A DNA stretch of 64,000 bases. Source: Tundrisphaera sp051175315. GTDB taxonomy: Bacteria; Planctomycetota; Planctomycetia; Isosphaerales; Isosphaeraceae. The position numbers were made by a program, and so were the translations under genes. Below, one piece after another: positions 25,347 to 34,751 of the stretch. Location of the stretch: positions 4,960,001 through 5,024,000 of the forward strand of contig NZ_CP195100.1 of assembly GCF_051175315.1 (NCBI RefSeq), given 5' to 3'. How positions within the stretch are numbered: the first letter of the stretch is position 1; each line of letters starts with the position of its first letter. Below the pieces are notes generated by a model. The model was given only the letters and a program-made list of their open reading frames with translations. It did not search any database and was not told where the DNA came from.

Positions 25347-25621
25347 AAATACCTCGTTCGAAGCTCACGGTGCGGCGGATCATGCTCGCGGTGGCGATCG
25401 TCGCCGTGATTTCCGGCGGAGTGGCGTGGTGCGTCAAGATGCGCCGTCTTTTGCGGTCTTATCTGTCAAAATCCGCGATCTATGAGTTGCGTTACGACGC
25501 CAGCCCGAAGAACCCATCGGCCGCCGTGCGGGACTGGGAGTACGAGATGATGATGAAATACCAACACGCAGCCATGTTTCCCTGGTCTCATCTTGAGCCC
25601 GACCCGCCCGAGCCGAAATAA
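25343..25621 (+). CDS. Small membrane-anchored hypothetical protein
   Basis: A 92-residue reading from ATG 25343; the longer frame from 25103 has poor codon usage before this point. The layout, a short basic N-terminus with LTVRRIMLAVAIVAVISGGVAW (one transmembrane helix, residues 8-29) and then a charged tail ending SHLEPDPPEPK, is common to many small planctomycete proteins. It overlaps the preceding zinc-ribbon-like ORF by 4 bp. Function unknown. Confidence 0.65.
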   Translation: MKIPRSKLTVRRIMLAVAIVAVISGGVAWCVKMRRLLRSYLSKSAIYELRYDASPKNPSAAVRDWEYEMMMKYQHAAMFPWSHLEPDPPEPK

Positions 25622-25752
25622 ATGGAACGGCCGAGTCTGTGCACGCCTGGCGATTATGCTCCTTGCAACAGTCGAGATCAGGGTTCCTGGGCGGGGTCAC
25701 GCAATTGTGGCCGAGCGACATGACCCCCGTTCGCCCCGGCGGGCGTCCTCGG

Positions 25753-25758
25753 TATGAT
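25753..25758 (+). promoter_or_regulatory. -10-like hexamer TATGAT upstream of glnE
   Basis: TATGAT lies 65 bp before the ATG of glnE. It is one of several identical hexamers at comparable distances in this window. The -35 region (TTCGCC) is poor. Confidence 0.3.
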
Positions 25759-25822
25759 GGGGCGAGCCGCCCAGCTTGCCCATCCCGACGGGCCCCGGAT
25801 TCTACCCGAGGCAAACTCCCCG

Positions 25823-28800
25823 ATGCCGCCGAACTTCCCGTTCGCGACCGCTGAGCGATTCTCCTCGCTGCTGGAGAACCCGCAGATGGCGGGGTTGTGG
25901 CTGTCGGGCCTGGGGGTGCGGGATGCCGAGCGGGGGCTGCGCGACCTCCGGGACCTGGTCCGGCGGGGGCTGCCGGTCGGGCTGGTCGCGCGGATGGCGG
26001 AGCAGCTCGACGAGATCCTGCCGCGATGCCCCGACCCGGGGATGGCGCTGACCAACCTGGAGCGGTTCGTCGCGGCGGCGCCCGACCCCGAGGCGATGCT
26101 CCGGTCGCTGGCGACGAACCCGCGCGCCTCGGAGATTGCCGTCCAGCTGTTCAGCACCAGCCAGTTCTTCACCGAGCTGATGATCCGCGACCCCGACCTG
26201 CTCGACTGGCTCCGCTCCGGCTCGCCGCGGCTCGACCTGTCGGAACTGATCGAGGAGCTGTGGGGGCGTTTGATCGAGGCCCCGACCGCCGAGGACCGGA
26301 AGATCGCCCTGCGGCGGTTCCGGCTCCGGGAATTGCTGCGGATCGGCTACAACGACATCGTCCGCGACCTCCCCCTGGAACTGGTCACGCTCGACCTGTC
26401 GCACCTGGCCGACGCCTGCGTCGAGGGGGCGTATCGCCTGGGCCGCCGCCTGCTCGACGAGAAGCACGGGACGCCCGTCGACCGCGACGGCCGGCCGGCC
26501 CGGTTCGTGGTCCTGGCCCTGGGCAAGCTCGGCGGCGAGGAGCTGAACTACAGCTCGGACATCGACCTGATCTTCGTCTATGACGTGGAGGGGCAGACCG
26601 CCGGGCCCCGGCCCCTGTCGCACGCCGAGTACTTCGCCCGGCTGGGCGGGGAGATCGTCCGCACCCTGTCCGACCACACCGCGCTGGGCATGGCCTATCG
26701 GGTCGACATGCGGCTCCGCCCCGAGGGGGACCAGGGCCCCCTGGCGCGGTCGCTGGCGTCGACCCTGGGCTACTACCAGAACACCGGCCGGACCTGGGAG
26801 CGCCAGGCGCTGATCAAGTGCCGTCCGATCGCCGGGGACATCGACCTCGGCGACGACTTCCTGGCCGCGATCACCCCGTTCGTCTATCGCCGCTACCTGG
26901 GGGCGGCCGAGATCGCCGAGATCAAGGCGATGAAGCGGCGGATCGAGCAGAGGACCGTCTCGGCCGGCACCTCCGGGGTCGAGGTCAAGACCGGGCGCGG
27001 GGGGATCCGCGACGTCGAGTTCGTGGTCCAGTTCCTCCAGCTCCTCCACGGCGGCGAGTTCCCCGAGGTCCGCCACGCCAACACCCTGGTCGCCCTGTCA
27101 AAGCTGGAGATCGTCGGCTGCCTGACCGCCGAGGAACGCGGGATCATGGTCGACACCTACCGCTTCCTCCGCCGGGTCGAGCACCGGCTCCAGACCATGT
27201 TCGACCGCCAGACCCACGAGATGCCCCGCGACCGCGAGGAGCAGCGCGTCCTGGCGATCCGGATCGGATACCCGCCCGCCAGCGTGTGGGAAGACCGCAC
27301 CGGCCCGGCCCAGCGGTTCCTCAACGACTACCGCTCCAAGACCGAGCAGAACCGGGCGATCCTCAACCACCTGATGCACGACGCCTTCCTCGGCGGGGGC
27401 GATGAGGACGGCGTCGGGGCGATGGCCGCCGACCCGGCCGTGGACCTCGTCCTGGACCCGATCCCCGGCCCCGACCTGATCGCCTCGGCGCTGGGCCGGT
27501 ATCCGTTCCGCGACCCGGTGACCGCCTACCACAACCTGATGGCCCTGTCGCGCGAGGAGAGCCCGTTCCTGTCGCGGGCCCGGTGCCGCCACTTCCTGGC
27601 CGGGATCGCCCCCCGGCTGCTCCAGGCGGTGGGCCGCGCCCCGGACCCGGACATGGCGCTGACCAACCTGGAGAAGGTCTCGGCCTCGCTGGGCGCGAAG
27701 GCGATGCTCTGGGAGCTGTTCAACGTCAACCCGCCGACGCTCCGGCTCTACGTCGAGCTTTGCTCGACCAGCCAGCTGTTGTCGGAGATCCTGATCACCA
27801 ACCCGGGGATGATCGACGACCTGATGGACTCCTTGGTCGTGGACCGGTCTCAGCCGGCCTCGGCGATCCGCTGGGAGCTGGCCGAGCTGTGCCGGCACGC
27901 CGAGGAACTGGCGCCGATCCTCCTGGGGTTCCGCAACAAGGAGTGGGTCCGGATCGGCACCCGCGACATCCTCCGCCGCGAGCCGATCCGCGACGTGACC
28001 CGCGAGCTGGCCGACGTGGCCGAGGCGGTCGTGGACCAGATCGCCCGCGCCGCCTGGCGGATGAAGGTCAAGAAGTACGGCATCCCCCGCCGCCAGGCCG
28101 ACGGCCGCCGCGCCAACTGGGCGGTGATCGCCCTGGGGAAGCTGGGCGGGCGCGAGCTGAACTACCACAGCGACCTCGACCTGATCTTCGTCCACGAGGG
28201 GGAAGGCCGGACCGACGGCGGGCCGGGGCGTGAGTCGGTGCCGATCGAGCAGTTCTACGGCGACGCCGCCCGCCGGGTCCTGCGGATGCTGACCGCCCCG
28301 CCGGAGACCGGGCGGATCTACGCGGCCGACGCCCGGCTCCGCCCCTACGGCAACGCGGGGCCGCTGTCCGTCCCGCTGCACATGCTGGCCGACTACCTCC
28401 GGGATCGCGCCCAGCCCTGGGAGCGGCTGGCCCTGACCCGCGCCCGCGTCATCCACGCCCGGGGCGGGTTCGGCCGGGCCGTGACCCGGGCGATCCGCGA
28501 GGCGCAGGTCATCCCGACCGACCCGGACGCGCTGGCCCGCGAGGTCGTGGCGATGCGGCGGAAGCTGGAGGAATCGCGCGGGCCCAACGACCTGAAGCGC
28601 GGGCCGGGCGGGCTGGCCGACATCGAGTTCCTGGCCCAGTACCTCCAGCTGGTCCACGCCGCCGAGGACGGCCCGGCCCGCGCCAACGTGTGGGAGGCCC
28701 TGGACGCCCTGACCCGGGCCGGCCGCCTGGCCCCCGACGACGGCCGCGACCTGCTGGAGGCCTACGAGTTCCTCCGCACGGTGGAGGCCCGGCTCCGGGT

Positions 28801-28978
28801 CGTCCACAACCGGGCCGCCGGCGACTGGCCCGAGAACGTCGACGACCTGGCCCGCCTGGCCCGCCACCTCGGCTATGATCGGCCCGACCCGGCCGAGGCC
28901 GGCGCCTCGATCCGGGCCGACGCCGCGAGGCTGGCGGTGCGCACCCGCTCGCTGTTCGCCCGCTATCTCGGGGCCTGA
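25823..28978 (+). CDS. glnE: Bifunctional glutamine synthetase adenylyltransferase/adenylyl-removing enzyme
   Basis: The product adenylylates and de-adenylylates glutamine synthetase in response to PII and glutamine, setting nitrogen assimilation. The 1051-residue reading from ATG 25823 is slightly longer than the enterobacterial enzyme (about 950). It has the expected duplicated architecture: nucleotidyltransferase motif 1 LGKLGGEELNYSSDIDL (about residues 230-246, de-adenylylating half), each followed by a GlnD PII-uridylyltransferase-like helical domain, and motif 2 LGKLGGRELNYHSDLDL (about 768-784). Both G-S-x-x-D-x-D type Asp pairs are intact. No glnA or glnB is in the window; a histidine kinase follows by 68 bp. 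Confidence 0.95.
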   Translation: MPPNFPFATAERFSSLLENPQMAGLWLSGLGVRDAERGLRDLRDLVRRGLPVGLVARMAEQLDEILPRCPDPGMALTNLERFVAAAPDPEAMLRSLATNPRASEIAVQLFSTSQFFTELMIRDPDLLDWLRSGSPRLDLSELIEELWGRLIEAPTAEDRKIALRRFRLRELLRIGYNDIVRDLPLELVTLDLSHLADACVEGAYRLGRRLLDEKHGTPVDRDGRPARFVVLALGKLGGEELNYSSDIDLIFVYDVEGQTAGPRPLSHAEYFARLGGEIVRTLSDHTALGMAYRVDMRLRPEGDQGPLARSLASTLGYYQNTGRTWERQALIKCRPIAGDIDLGDDFLAAITPFVYRRYLGAAEIAEIKAMKRRIEQRTVSAGTSGVEVKTGRGGIRDVEFVVQFLQLLHGGEFPEVRHANTLVALSKLEIVGCLTAEERGIMVDTYRFLRRVEHRLQTMFDRQTHEMPRDREEQRVLAIRIGYPPASVWEDRTGPAQRFLNDYRSKTEQNRAILNHLMHDAFLGGGDEDGVGAMAADPAVDLVLDPIPGPDLIASALGRYPFRDPVTAYHNLMALSREESPFLSRARCRHFLAGIAPRLLQAVGRAPDPDMALTNLEKVSASLGAKAMLWELFNVNPPTLRLYVELCSTSQLLSEILITNPGMIDDLMDSLVVDRSQPASAIRWELAELCRHAEELAPILLGFRNKEWVRIGTRDILRREPIRDVTRELADVAEAVVDQIARAAWRMKVKKYGIPRRQADGRRANWAVIALGKLGGRELNYHSDLDLIFVHEGEGRTDGGPGRESVPIEQFYGDAARRVLRMLTAPPETGRIYAADARLRPYGNAGPLSVPLHMLADYLRDRAQPWERLALTRARVIHARGGFGRAVTRAIREAQVIPTDPDALAREVVAMRRKLEESRGPNDLKRGPGGLADIEFLAQYLQLVHAAEDGPARANVWEALDALTRAGRLAPDDGRDLLEAYEFLRTVEARLRVVHNRAAGDWPENVDDLARLARHLGYDRPDPAEAGASIRADAARLAVRTRSLFARYLGA

Positions 28979-29005
28979 GCGGCCTCGCTGCCCCCACGGT
29001 TGTGG

Positions 29006-29011
29006 TAGGAT
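29006..29011 (+). promoter_or_regulatory. -10-like hexamer TAGGAT before the histidine kinase
   Basis: TAGGAT is 36 bp before the ATG at 29047, in the short gap after glnE. No -35 is evident; a member of the recurring hexamer set. Confidence 0.25.
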
Positions 29012-29046
29012 GATCCCCGACGAATCGGCCCGGCGGGACCCCGGCG

Positions 29047-31002
29047 ATGACACGCGCGACGCGGCTGAAACTGGTGATCGGCTTCCTGCTGGCGACCTCG
29101 CTGCTCGGGGCGATGTCCGCCCTGGCGCAGCTCTCGACCGCCCGGCTGGCCGCCGACGGGCGGCTGGTCGCCCAGACCCTCGGGGCGCTGGCCTCGCTCG
29201 AAGAGACGCTGTCGCTGACGCTCGACGCCGAGACCAACCAGAGGGGCTACCTCCTGGCCGGCGACCGGGCGTTCCTGGACGACTTCGAAACCTCCGCCGC
29301 GCTGGCGATCGACCGGGCGGCCGTGCTGGCCCGGATGGTCGCCGACAACCCCGAGCAGGCGAGGCGGGCCCGGCTCCTCGCCGCGGCGATCGGCGAGCGG
29401 ATCGCCCTGATGCGAAGGGCGATCGCGACGGCCGGCGAGGCCGATGGCCAGGCCCGCGGCCGGGTCATCTCCGGCGAGGGCCGCGACCGGATGGCCCGCT
29501 GCCGCGCCCTGGTCGCCGAGATGCGGGCCGCCGAGCGCCAGCTCCTGGCCGACCGGATCGTGGTGTCCGAGCGGAGCACCCAGTTCGTCGCCGCCGCCCA
29601 TGCCGGCCTGGTGATCGTGGTCCTCGGCCTGCTCGGGGTGGTCTACCTCCTGATCCGCCGCGAGTTCGCCGGCAGGGTGCGGATCGAGGAAGCCTTGCGC
29701 GTCAGCCGCGAACGCTACGCGGTGGCCGTCCGGGGTTCGCGCGATGGCCTGTGGGACTGGGACATCGTGACGAACCAGAGCTACTTCTCCCCCCGATGGA
29801 AGCAGATGCTCGGCTATGAGGACGGCGAACTGTCCGACGACTATGCCCAGTTCCTCGACCTGCTCCATCCCGACGACCTCGGCCGGGCGCAGGAGACGAT
29901 CCGGTGCTACCTGGAAGGGCAATGCGACGAGTACGAGCAGGAGATCCGGCTCCGCCACCGGGACGGGACCTATCGCTGGATCCTGACCCGGGGGGTCGCC
30001 CTCCGCGACGGCGACGGACGCCCGTATCGCATGGCCGGGTCGCACACCGACATCAACGCCAGGAAGGTCGCCGAGGGGCTGCTCTCCGAGCAGAACCGCC
30101 GCCTCGAAGCGGCCGTCGCCTCCGAGCGCGAGGCCCACGACGAGCTGAAGCTGGCCCAGAGCCGGTTGGTCCAGTCGGAGAAGCTCGCCGGCCTGGGGCA
30201 GATGGTCGCGGGCGTGGCCCACGAGATCAACAACCCGCTGGCCTTCGTGATCAACAACGTGGCCGTGCTCGACCGCGACATCGCCGACCTCAATGCCCTG
30301 GTGGCGCTCCACGAGGAGGCGACGCCCCTGCTGGCCCGCGAGGCCCCCGACCTGCTGGCCCGGATCCGCGAGTTCCGCGACCGGGTGGACATCGACTACA
30401 CCCTGGAGAACCTCCCCGGCCTGCTGGCCCGGTCGCGCGACGGCCTCTCGCGGATCGAGCAGGTGGTCAAGGACCTCCGCCTGTTCGCCCGGCTCGACGA
30501 GGGGGACATCAAGGAGGCCGACCTCAACGACGGCATCCGGACCACGATCACGATCATCCGGGGCAACGCCCGCCGCGACGACGTGGCCCTGGAGGTCGAC
30601 CTCCGGCCCCTCCCCCCGGTCGCCTGCCACCCGGCCAAGATCAACCAGGTGGTGATGAACCTCCTGAGCAACGCCGTGGACGCCAGCCCGGCGGGCGGGA
30701 CCGTCTCGATCCGCTCGTGGCCCGAAGCCGACGCCGTGGCCATCGCGGTCTCGGACACCGGGCCCGGCATCGACCCCGCCATCCGCGGCCGGATCTTCGA
30801 CCCGTTCTTCACCACCAAGCCGATCGGCAAGGGGACCGGCCTGGGCCTCTCGATCAGCTACGGGATCATCCAGGAGCACGGCGGCACCATCGAGGTCGCC
30901 ACCGCCCCCGGCCGGGGCACCACCTTCACCATCCACCTCCCCCTGGCCCCCTCCGTCCCCGCCCACCGCGACGAGCCCTTCGAGCCGGCCTCCACGGCGT
31001 GA
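29047..31002 (+). CDS. Membrane sensor histidine kinase (CHASE3-like, PAS, HisKA, HATPase)
   Basis: A 651-residue protein. TM1 is at residues 8-27, then a periplasmic CHASE3-like domain with TNQRGYLLAGDRAFLDDF. TM2 is at about 180-200 (AGLVIVVLGLLGVVYLLI). A PAS/PAC domain (DGLWDWDIVTNQSYFSPRW, AGSHTDINARK) spans about 220-340, followed by a coiled-coil. The phosphoacceptor is in MVAGVAHEINNPLAF (H392). The ATPase has the N box VMNLLSNAVDAS, G1 SDTGPGID and the FFTTKPIGKGTGLGL block. There is no receiver domain and no adjacent response regulator, so the partner is elsewhere. The signal is unknown. Confidence 0.93.
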   Translation: MTRATRLKLVIGFLLATSLLGAMSALAQLSTARLAADGRLVAQTLGALASLEETLSLTLDAETNQRGYLLAGDRAFLDDFETSAALAIDRAAVLARMVADNPEQARRARLLAAAIGERIALMRRAIATAGEADGQARGRVISGEGRDRMARCRALVAEMRAAERQLLADRIVVSERSTQFVAAAHAGLVIVVLGLLGVVYLLIRREFAGRVRIEEALRVSRERYAVAVRGSRDGLWDWDIVTNQSYFSPRWKQMLGYEDGELSDDYAQFLDLLHPDDLGRAQETIRCYLEGQCDEYEQEIRLRHRDGTYRWILTRGVALRDGDGRPYRMAGSHTDINARKVAEGLLSEQNRRLEAAVASEREAHDELKLAQSRLVQSEKLAGLGQMVAGVAHEINNPLAFVINNVAVLDRDIADLNALVALHEEATPLLAREAPDLLARIREFRDRVDIDYTLENLPGLLARSRDGLSRIEQVVKDLRLFARLDEGDIKEADLNDGIRTTITIIRGNARRDDVALEVDLRPLPPVACHPAKINQVVMNLLSNAVDASPAGGTVSIRSWPEADAVAIAVSDTGPGIDPAIRGRIFDPFFTTKPIGKGTGLGLSISYGIIQEHGGTIEVATAPGRGTTFTIHLPLAPSVPAHRDEPFEPASTA

Positions 31003-31036
31003 ATTCGGAAGGCCTCCGGCGGCGGCCAAATCCGCC

Positions 31037-31064
31037 TTGCCGGGCCGGGCAGAGCCCGTATGAT
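31037..31064 (+). promoter_or_regulatory. Candidate promoter of the lipoprotein gene
   Basis: TTGCCG (31037-31042), a 16-base spacer and TATGAT (31059-31064), 69 bp before ATG 31133. Confidence 0.4.
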
Positions 31065-31132
31065 GGCCGCGCCCTCGGGGCCGGGGCCAACGGTCCGGCC
31101 GTCCCGCGGGGATCACACCACCGGAGTCATGG

Positions 31133-31834
31133 ATGATGAAGCGCCTTCGCCCTCGCCTCGCCCTCGCCTCGATCGCCCTGGCCGCGGCCCCGTTCGGATG
31201 CTCCGAGGAGGCCCCGGTCCCCGCCTCGGCCACGCCGGTCGCGACCGCCGCCCCGAGGGACGCCGAGCCCGTCTCGGCCCCGGCCCCGGCCCCGGCCCAG
31301 GTCGCCGCGGAGATCGAGCCCCTGGCGCCGGTCGAGTCCGACGAGGCGATCCGCCGGGCCGGGCTGGCCGCCGAGCGGCGTGCCGGCGAGATCAAGGAAG
31401 ACCTTGAGCGGGGCGCCGGCGAGATCCGGCAGGGCGTCGAGCACGAGGCCGGCCAGATCAAGGCCAGCGTCGCCCAGGCCGCCACCGACGCGAAGGAGAA
31501 GGTCGAGGGCATCTCCGGCGGCGTCCGCGACCAGGCCACCGCGGTGGTCGAGGAGGTCAAGGGGGGCGCGACGAGTGCTTACGGCGAGGTCAAGGACGGC
31601 GCCACCAGCGTCCTCGGCGAGGCCAAGGACGAGCTGCGCCGGGCCGCCGACACGGCCAAGGGCCGCGTCCAGGATGCCGCCGATCGCGTCAAGGACGAGG
31701 CCCGCAGCTCGGTCGAGGAGGCCAAGGCCAAGGCCCGCCGCAAGGCCAAGGCGGCCCGCGAAGGGGTGAGCAAGGCGGTCGACGACCTGGGCGAGAAGGC
31801 CCTGGACGGCATCTTCGGCCCGTCCAAGCCCTGA
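31133..31834 (+). CDS. Repeat-rich helical lipoprotein (LEA/apolipoprotein-like)
   Basis: A 233-residue protein with a signal peptide ending AAPFGC, so Cys23 is the likely lipidation site. An Ala/Pro-rich linker follows. Residues 75-220 are an amphipathic helical array with repeating units of about 11 residues rich in Ala, Lys, Glu and Asp (EIKEDLERGAGEIRQGVEHE, VKGGATSAYGEVKDGATSVL, AADTAKGRVQDAADRVKDEA). It resembles LEA-type or apolipoprotein-like helices. Likely cell-envelope located; stress protection or membrane interaction is an inference. A strong terminator follows. Confidence 0.75.
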   Translation: MMKRLRPRLALASIALAAAPFGCSEEAPVPASATPVATAAPRDAEPVSAPAPAPAQVAAEIEPLAPVESDEAIRRAGLAAERRAGEIKEDLERGAGEIRQGVEHEAGQIKASVAQAATDAKEKVEGISGGVRDQATAVVEEVKGGATSAYGEVKDGATSVLGEAKDELRRAADTAKGRVQDAADRVKDEARSSVEEAKAKARRKAKAAREGVSKAVDDLGEKALDGIFGPSKP

Positions 31835-31854
31835 GTCGCGCCGGCAATAAAACA

Positions 31855-31891
31855 GGCCACGCGGGCATCATCCCGCGTGGCCTTCTTCGTT
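31855..31891. terminator. Bidirectional intrinsic terminator
   Basis: Perfect 11-bp stem GGCCACGCGGG / CCCGCGTGGCC with a CATCAT loop, followed by TTCTTCGTTT on the plus strand and preceded by AATAAAACA (T-rich on the minus strand). It sits between the convergent lipoprotein and acyltransferase genes and can serve both. Confidence 0.85.
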
Positions 31892-31918
31892 TCCGGGCCG
31901 TCGAACCAGATCGATCGC

Positions 31919-33049
31919 TCAGGCCGTCGCCGCCATCCGCGCCTCGATCGGGACCACCCGCGGGCGCCTCTTCCAGAGCGTCTCGCCCAGCCGGACGCCG
32001 CTCTTCTCGAACAGGTGGTACGAGATCCAGGAGCCGAGCAGCAGGGCCGAGGCCAGGCCGACCCAGGCCAGGGGGGATCCCACCCGGGCATCGAGGGCCC
32101 GCTTCAATGGCACGACCAGGGGCTGGTGCCAGAGGTAGAGGGAATAGCTGACCAGCCCGATCGAGCCCAGCGGTCCGGCCAGGGACGATCTCCGCCACTC
32201 GCGCCGGAGGGCCGCATCGAGGACCACCGCCGCGATGCCCGCCGCCAGGGTGAAGCTGAACAGGGTGGCCGGCCGGTAGAGGGTGCTCGCCACGAACGCC
32301 GGGACCAGCACGGCCAGCCAGGCGCCGGGGGACCGGAACGCGGGCCGGTCGGCGAAGAATCGCTCGGCGACGTAGGCCCCGAGGATCCAGTCGAACCAGC
32401 ACGTCAGGGGCGAGGCGAACACGGCCGAGATGACGTGATCGGGCAGCCCCCAGGCGGCGACCGCGATCCCCCGCCAGGCGCACCCGATCAGGAAGGCCAC
32501 GACCAGCGCCCCCTTGGTCCCGAACCGCGAGCGGATCGCCAGGAACGCCGGGAACAGGAGGTAGAGCTGGACCTCGGCCGCGATGCTCCAGAACGACGGG
32601 TTGATCCCGAACAGGGTCTGTTCGCTGACGTTGTGCAGGAACAACGCGTGGGTCAGGAATTGCTTCGACCCGTCGGCCGTGCCGAGGTCGAGCTTGCCCA
32701 GGCAGGCGAACGCGACCAGCGCCAGGAAATAGGCCGGGTAGATCCGCCAGAACCGCCGCCAGAAGAAGTGGCCCCATCGCGTCTCGCCCGCCCGGAGGGT
32801 CGAGAAGTGGATGCAGAACCCGCTGAGGACGAAGAACAGCGACACCCCGGCCCAGCCCAGGCTGAGGGGGTAGAACGCCAGGGTCGTCGGGCTCGGCGAC
32901 GGGCCGAAGTCGCGGGCCATCCCCGCCCAGGGGAAGGAGATGCCGAACAGCGAGCTGAAGGCGGCGTGATAGCCGACCACCATCAGGATGGCGACGCCCC
33001 GGAGGACGTCCGCCCCGTGGGTGTTCCTGCGCGAACGGTTGTCATCCAT
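31919..33049 (-). CDS. Acyltransferase family 3 (OafA/YrhL-like) integral membrane protein
   Basis: A 376-residue polytopic protein. The N-terminal motif DVLRGVAILMVVGYHAAF holds the R..A...V...H signature of acyltransferase-3 enzymes, and FFVLSGFCIHFSTLR, FWRIYPAYFLAL and YSLYLWHQPLV are also characteristic. About ten hydrophobic helices follow. Such proteins O-acylate (usually acetylate) exopolysaccharide, LPS or peptidoglycan sugars from the cytoplasmic side. It stands alone, so its target glycan is not given by context; the glycan operon at 9-16.8 kb is one possibility. Confidence 0.9.
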   Translation of the reverse strand: MDDNRSRRNTHGADVLRGVAILMVVGYHAAFSSLFGISFPWAGMARDFGPSPSPTTLAFYPLSLGWAGVSLFFVLSGFCIHFSTLRAGETRWGHFFWRRFWRIYPAYFLALVAFACLGKLDLGTADGSKQFLTHALFLHNVSEQTLFGINPSFWSIAAEVQLYLLFPAFLAIRSRFGTKGALVVAFLIGCAWRGIAVAAWGLPDHVISAVFASPLTCWFDWILGAYVAERFFADRPAFRSPGAWLAVLVPAFVASTLYRPATLFSFTLAAGIAAVVLDAALRREWRRSSLAGPLGSIGLVSYSLYLWHQPLVVPLKRALDARVGSPLAWVGLASALLLGSWISYHLFEKSGVRLGETLWKRRPRVVPIEARMAATA

Positions 33050-33228
33050 GACGGGGTCCGGTCATCCGGGGTGCCCCGGGCCGAGCGCGGCCCGGATCGA
33101 TGGTGTGGATCGGGTCGGACTTCGAAGTCCGGGCCGGGGGACATCCTCGTCCCAGGGGCCGCGCCCAGGATCTCCGACACGCCCCGCGATGTCCAGCCCA
33201 ATCTGTCAACCCTGGGCGCGGGGAGATT

Positions 33229-34653
33229 TCAGCATTCGGCGAGGCTGACGGGGACCTGGACCGCGAGGCCCCCCTCGGACGTCTCCTTGTACTTGGTGCT
33301 CATGTCCTGGGCGGTGGCCCACATCGACCGGATCACGGCGTCCAGCGAGACGCGGGCCTTGGCGGGGTCGCCCCCCAGGGCGAGGTCGCTGGCGGCGATC
33401 GCCTTGAGCGCCCCCATCGCGTTGCGCTCGATGCACGGGACCTGGACCAGCCCGCCGATCGGGTCGCAGGTCAGGCCCAGGTGGTGCTCCATGGCGATCT
33501 CCGCGGCCATCATGACCTGGGCGGCCGACCCGCCCGAGGTCTGGCACAGCCCGGCGGCGGCCATGGCGCTGGACACGCCGATCTCGGCCTGGCAGCCCCC
33601 CATCGCGGCCGAGATGGTCGCCCCCTTCTTGAAAAGGCTGCCGATCTCGCCGGCCGTGAGGAGGAAGTCCTCGACCAGTTCCGGCCCCCCCTCGACGAAG
33701 GCGACCCGGTACATCAGCACGCTGGGGATCACCCCGGCGGCGCCGTTGGTGGGGGCGGTGACCACCCGGCCGAACGCGGCGTTCTCCTCGTTCACGGCCA
33801 GGGCGAAGCACGACACCCAGCGCATCACCTCGCCGAACGACCGGCCCCCGGACCGGATCGCGGCCAGCGCCTCGGCCGGGTCCTCGGGCATCTCGCGCCC
33901 GCCCAGCAACGACCGGCTCATCGCCGACGCCCGCCGGGTCACGTTCAGCCCGCCGGGCAGGGTCCCGCCGATCCGGCACCCCCGGACCACGCACCGGAGC
34001 ATCGCATCCCAGATCCGGGCCAGCCCGTCGGAGATCGCGGCGTCGTCGCGCCAGGCCCGTTCGTTGGCCCGGACCACCTCGGGGATCGACAGGCCATGCT
34101 CCCGGACGTGGCGGAGCAGGTCCTCGGCGGTGGCGATCGGCATCGGCAGCGCGACCTCCTGCGCGGCCGAGTCCGGCCCGCCCTCGCGGACCACGAACCC
34201 GCCGCCCACCGAGTAGTACGTCTCCTCGAATGTCGATCCGTCCCCCATCTCGGCCAGGAACCGGACCGTGTTGGGATGCCCCGGCATCGTGACCTTGCGG
34301 TGGAACAGCAGGTCGGTCTCCGGGTCGAACCGGATCGGCCGGACGCCGTCCAGCTTCAACTCGCGGCCGGTGCGGATCGCCTCGACCTCGGGGTGGATTT
34401 GCTCCGGGTCGCAGGTCACCGGGTCCTCGCCCGCCAGCCCCATCAGCACGGCGATGTCGGTGCCGTGGCCCTTGCCGGTCTTGGCCAGCGACCCGTAGAG
34501 GTCGACCTGGACCCGCGCGATCGCGTCGAACCGCCCCCGGTCCCGGCACGAGGCCAGGAACCGCTGCGCGGCCCGCCACGGCCCCATCGTGTGCGAGCTG
34601 GACGGCCCGACGCCGATCTTGAAGATGTCGAAGACGCTGATCGATTCCGCCAT
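33229..34653 (-). CDS. sdaA: L-serine ammonia-lyase (iron-sulfur, single chain)
   Basis: The product converts L-serine to pyruvate and ammonia using a [4Fe-4S] cluster. The 474-residue reading from ATG 34653, with GGGAGG upstream, has both the beta (substrate/allosteric) and alpha domains. The N-terminal signature is VFDIFKIGVGPSSSHTMGP. The C-terminal region has AAMGGCQAEIGVSSAMAAAG and LTCDPIGGLVQVPCIERNAMGA, supplying the cluster cysteines. Length and motif order match single-chain type-1 enzymes. There is a TAGGCT -10-like hexamer about 70 bp upstream. No serine transporter is adjacent. Confidence 0.95.
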   Translation of the reverse strand: MAESISVFDIFKIGVGPSSSHTMGPWRAAQRFLASCRDRGRFDAIARVQVDLYGSLAKTGKGHGTDIAVLMGLAGEDPVTCDPEQIHPEVEAIRTGRELKLDGVRPIRFDPETDLLFHRKVTMPGHPNTVRFLAEMGDGSTFEETYYSVGGGFVVREGGPDSAAQEVALPMPIATAEDLLRHVREHGLSIPEVVRANERAWRDDAAISDGLARIWDAMLRCVVRGCRIGGTLPGGLNVTRRASAMSRSLLGGREMPEDPAEALAAIRSGGRSFGEVMRWVSCFALAVNEENAAFGRVVTAPTNGAAGVIPSVLMYRVAFVEGGPELVEDFLLTAGEIGSLFKKGATISAAMGGCQAEIGVSSAMAAAGLCQTSGGSAAQVMMAAEIAMEHHLGLTCDPIGGLVQVPCIERNAMGALKAIAASDLALGGDPAKARVSLDAVIRSMWATAQDMSTKYKETSEGGLAVQVPVSLAEC

Positions 34654-34751
34654 GGCGACCTCCCTGCCGGATCGTCCCGGGGGGAGTCGCCCGATGATCT
34701 CGGGCGTCCTCCCCATCCCTCCAGCCTATCCGGGATCCCGCCGGGCGTCGA

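Noticed and set aside
27098..31560. Minus-strand frames opposite glnE and the histidine kinase
   Set aside because: Shadows; the plus strand carries complete, conserved families.
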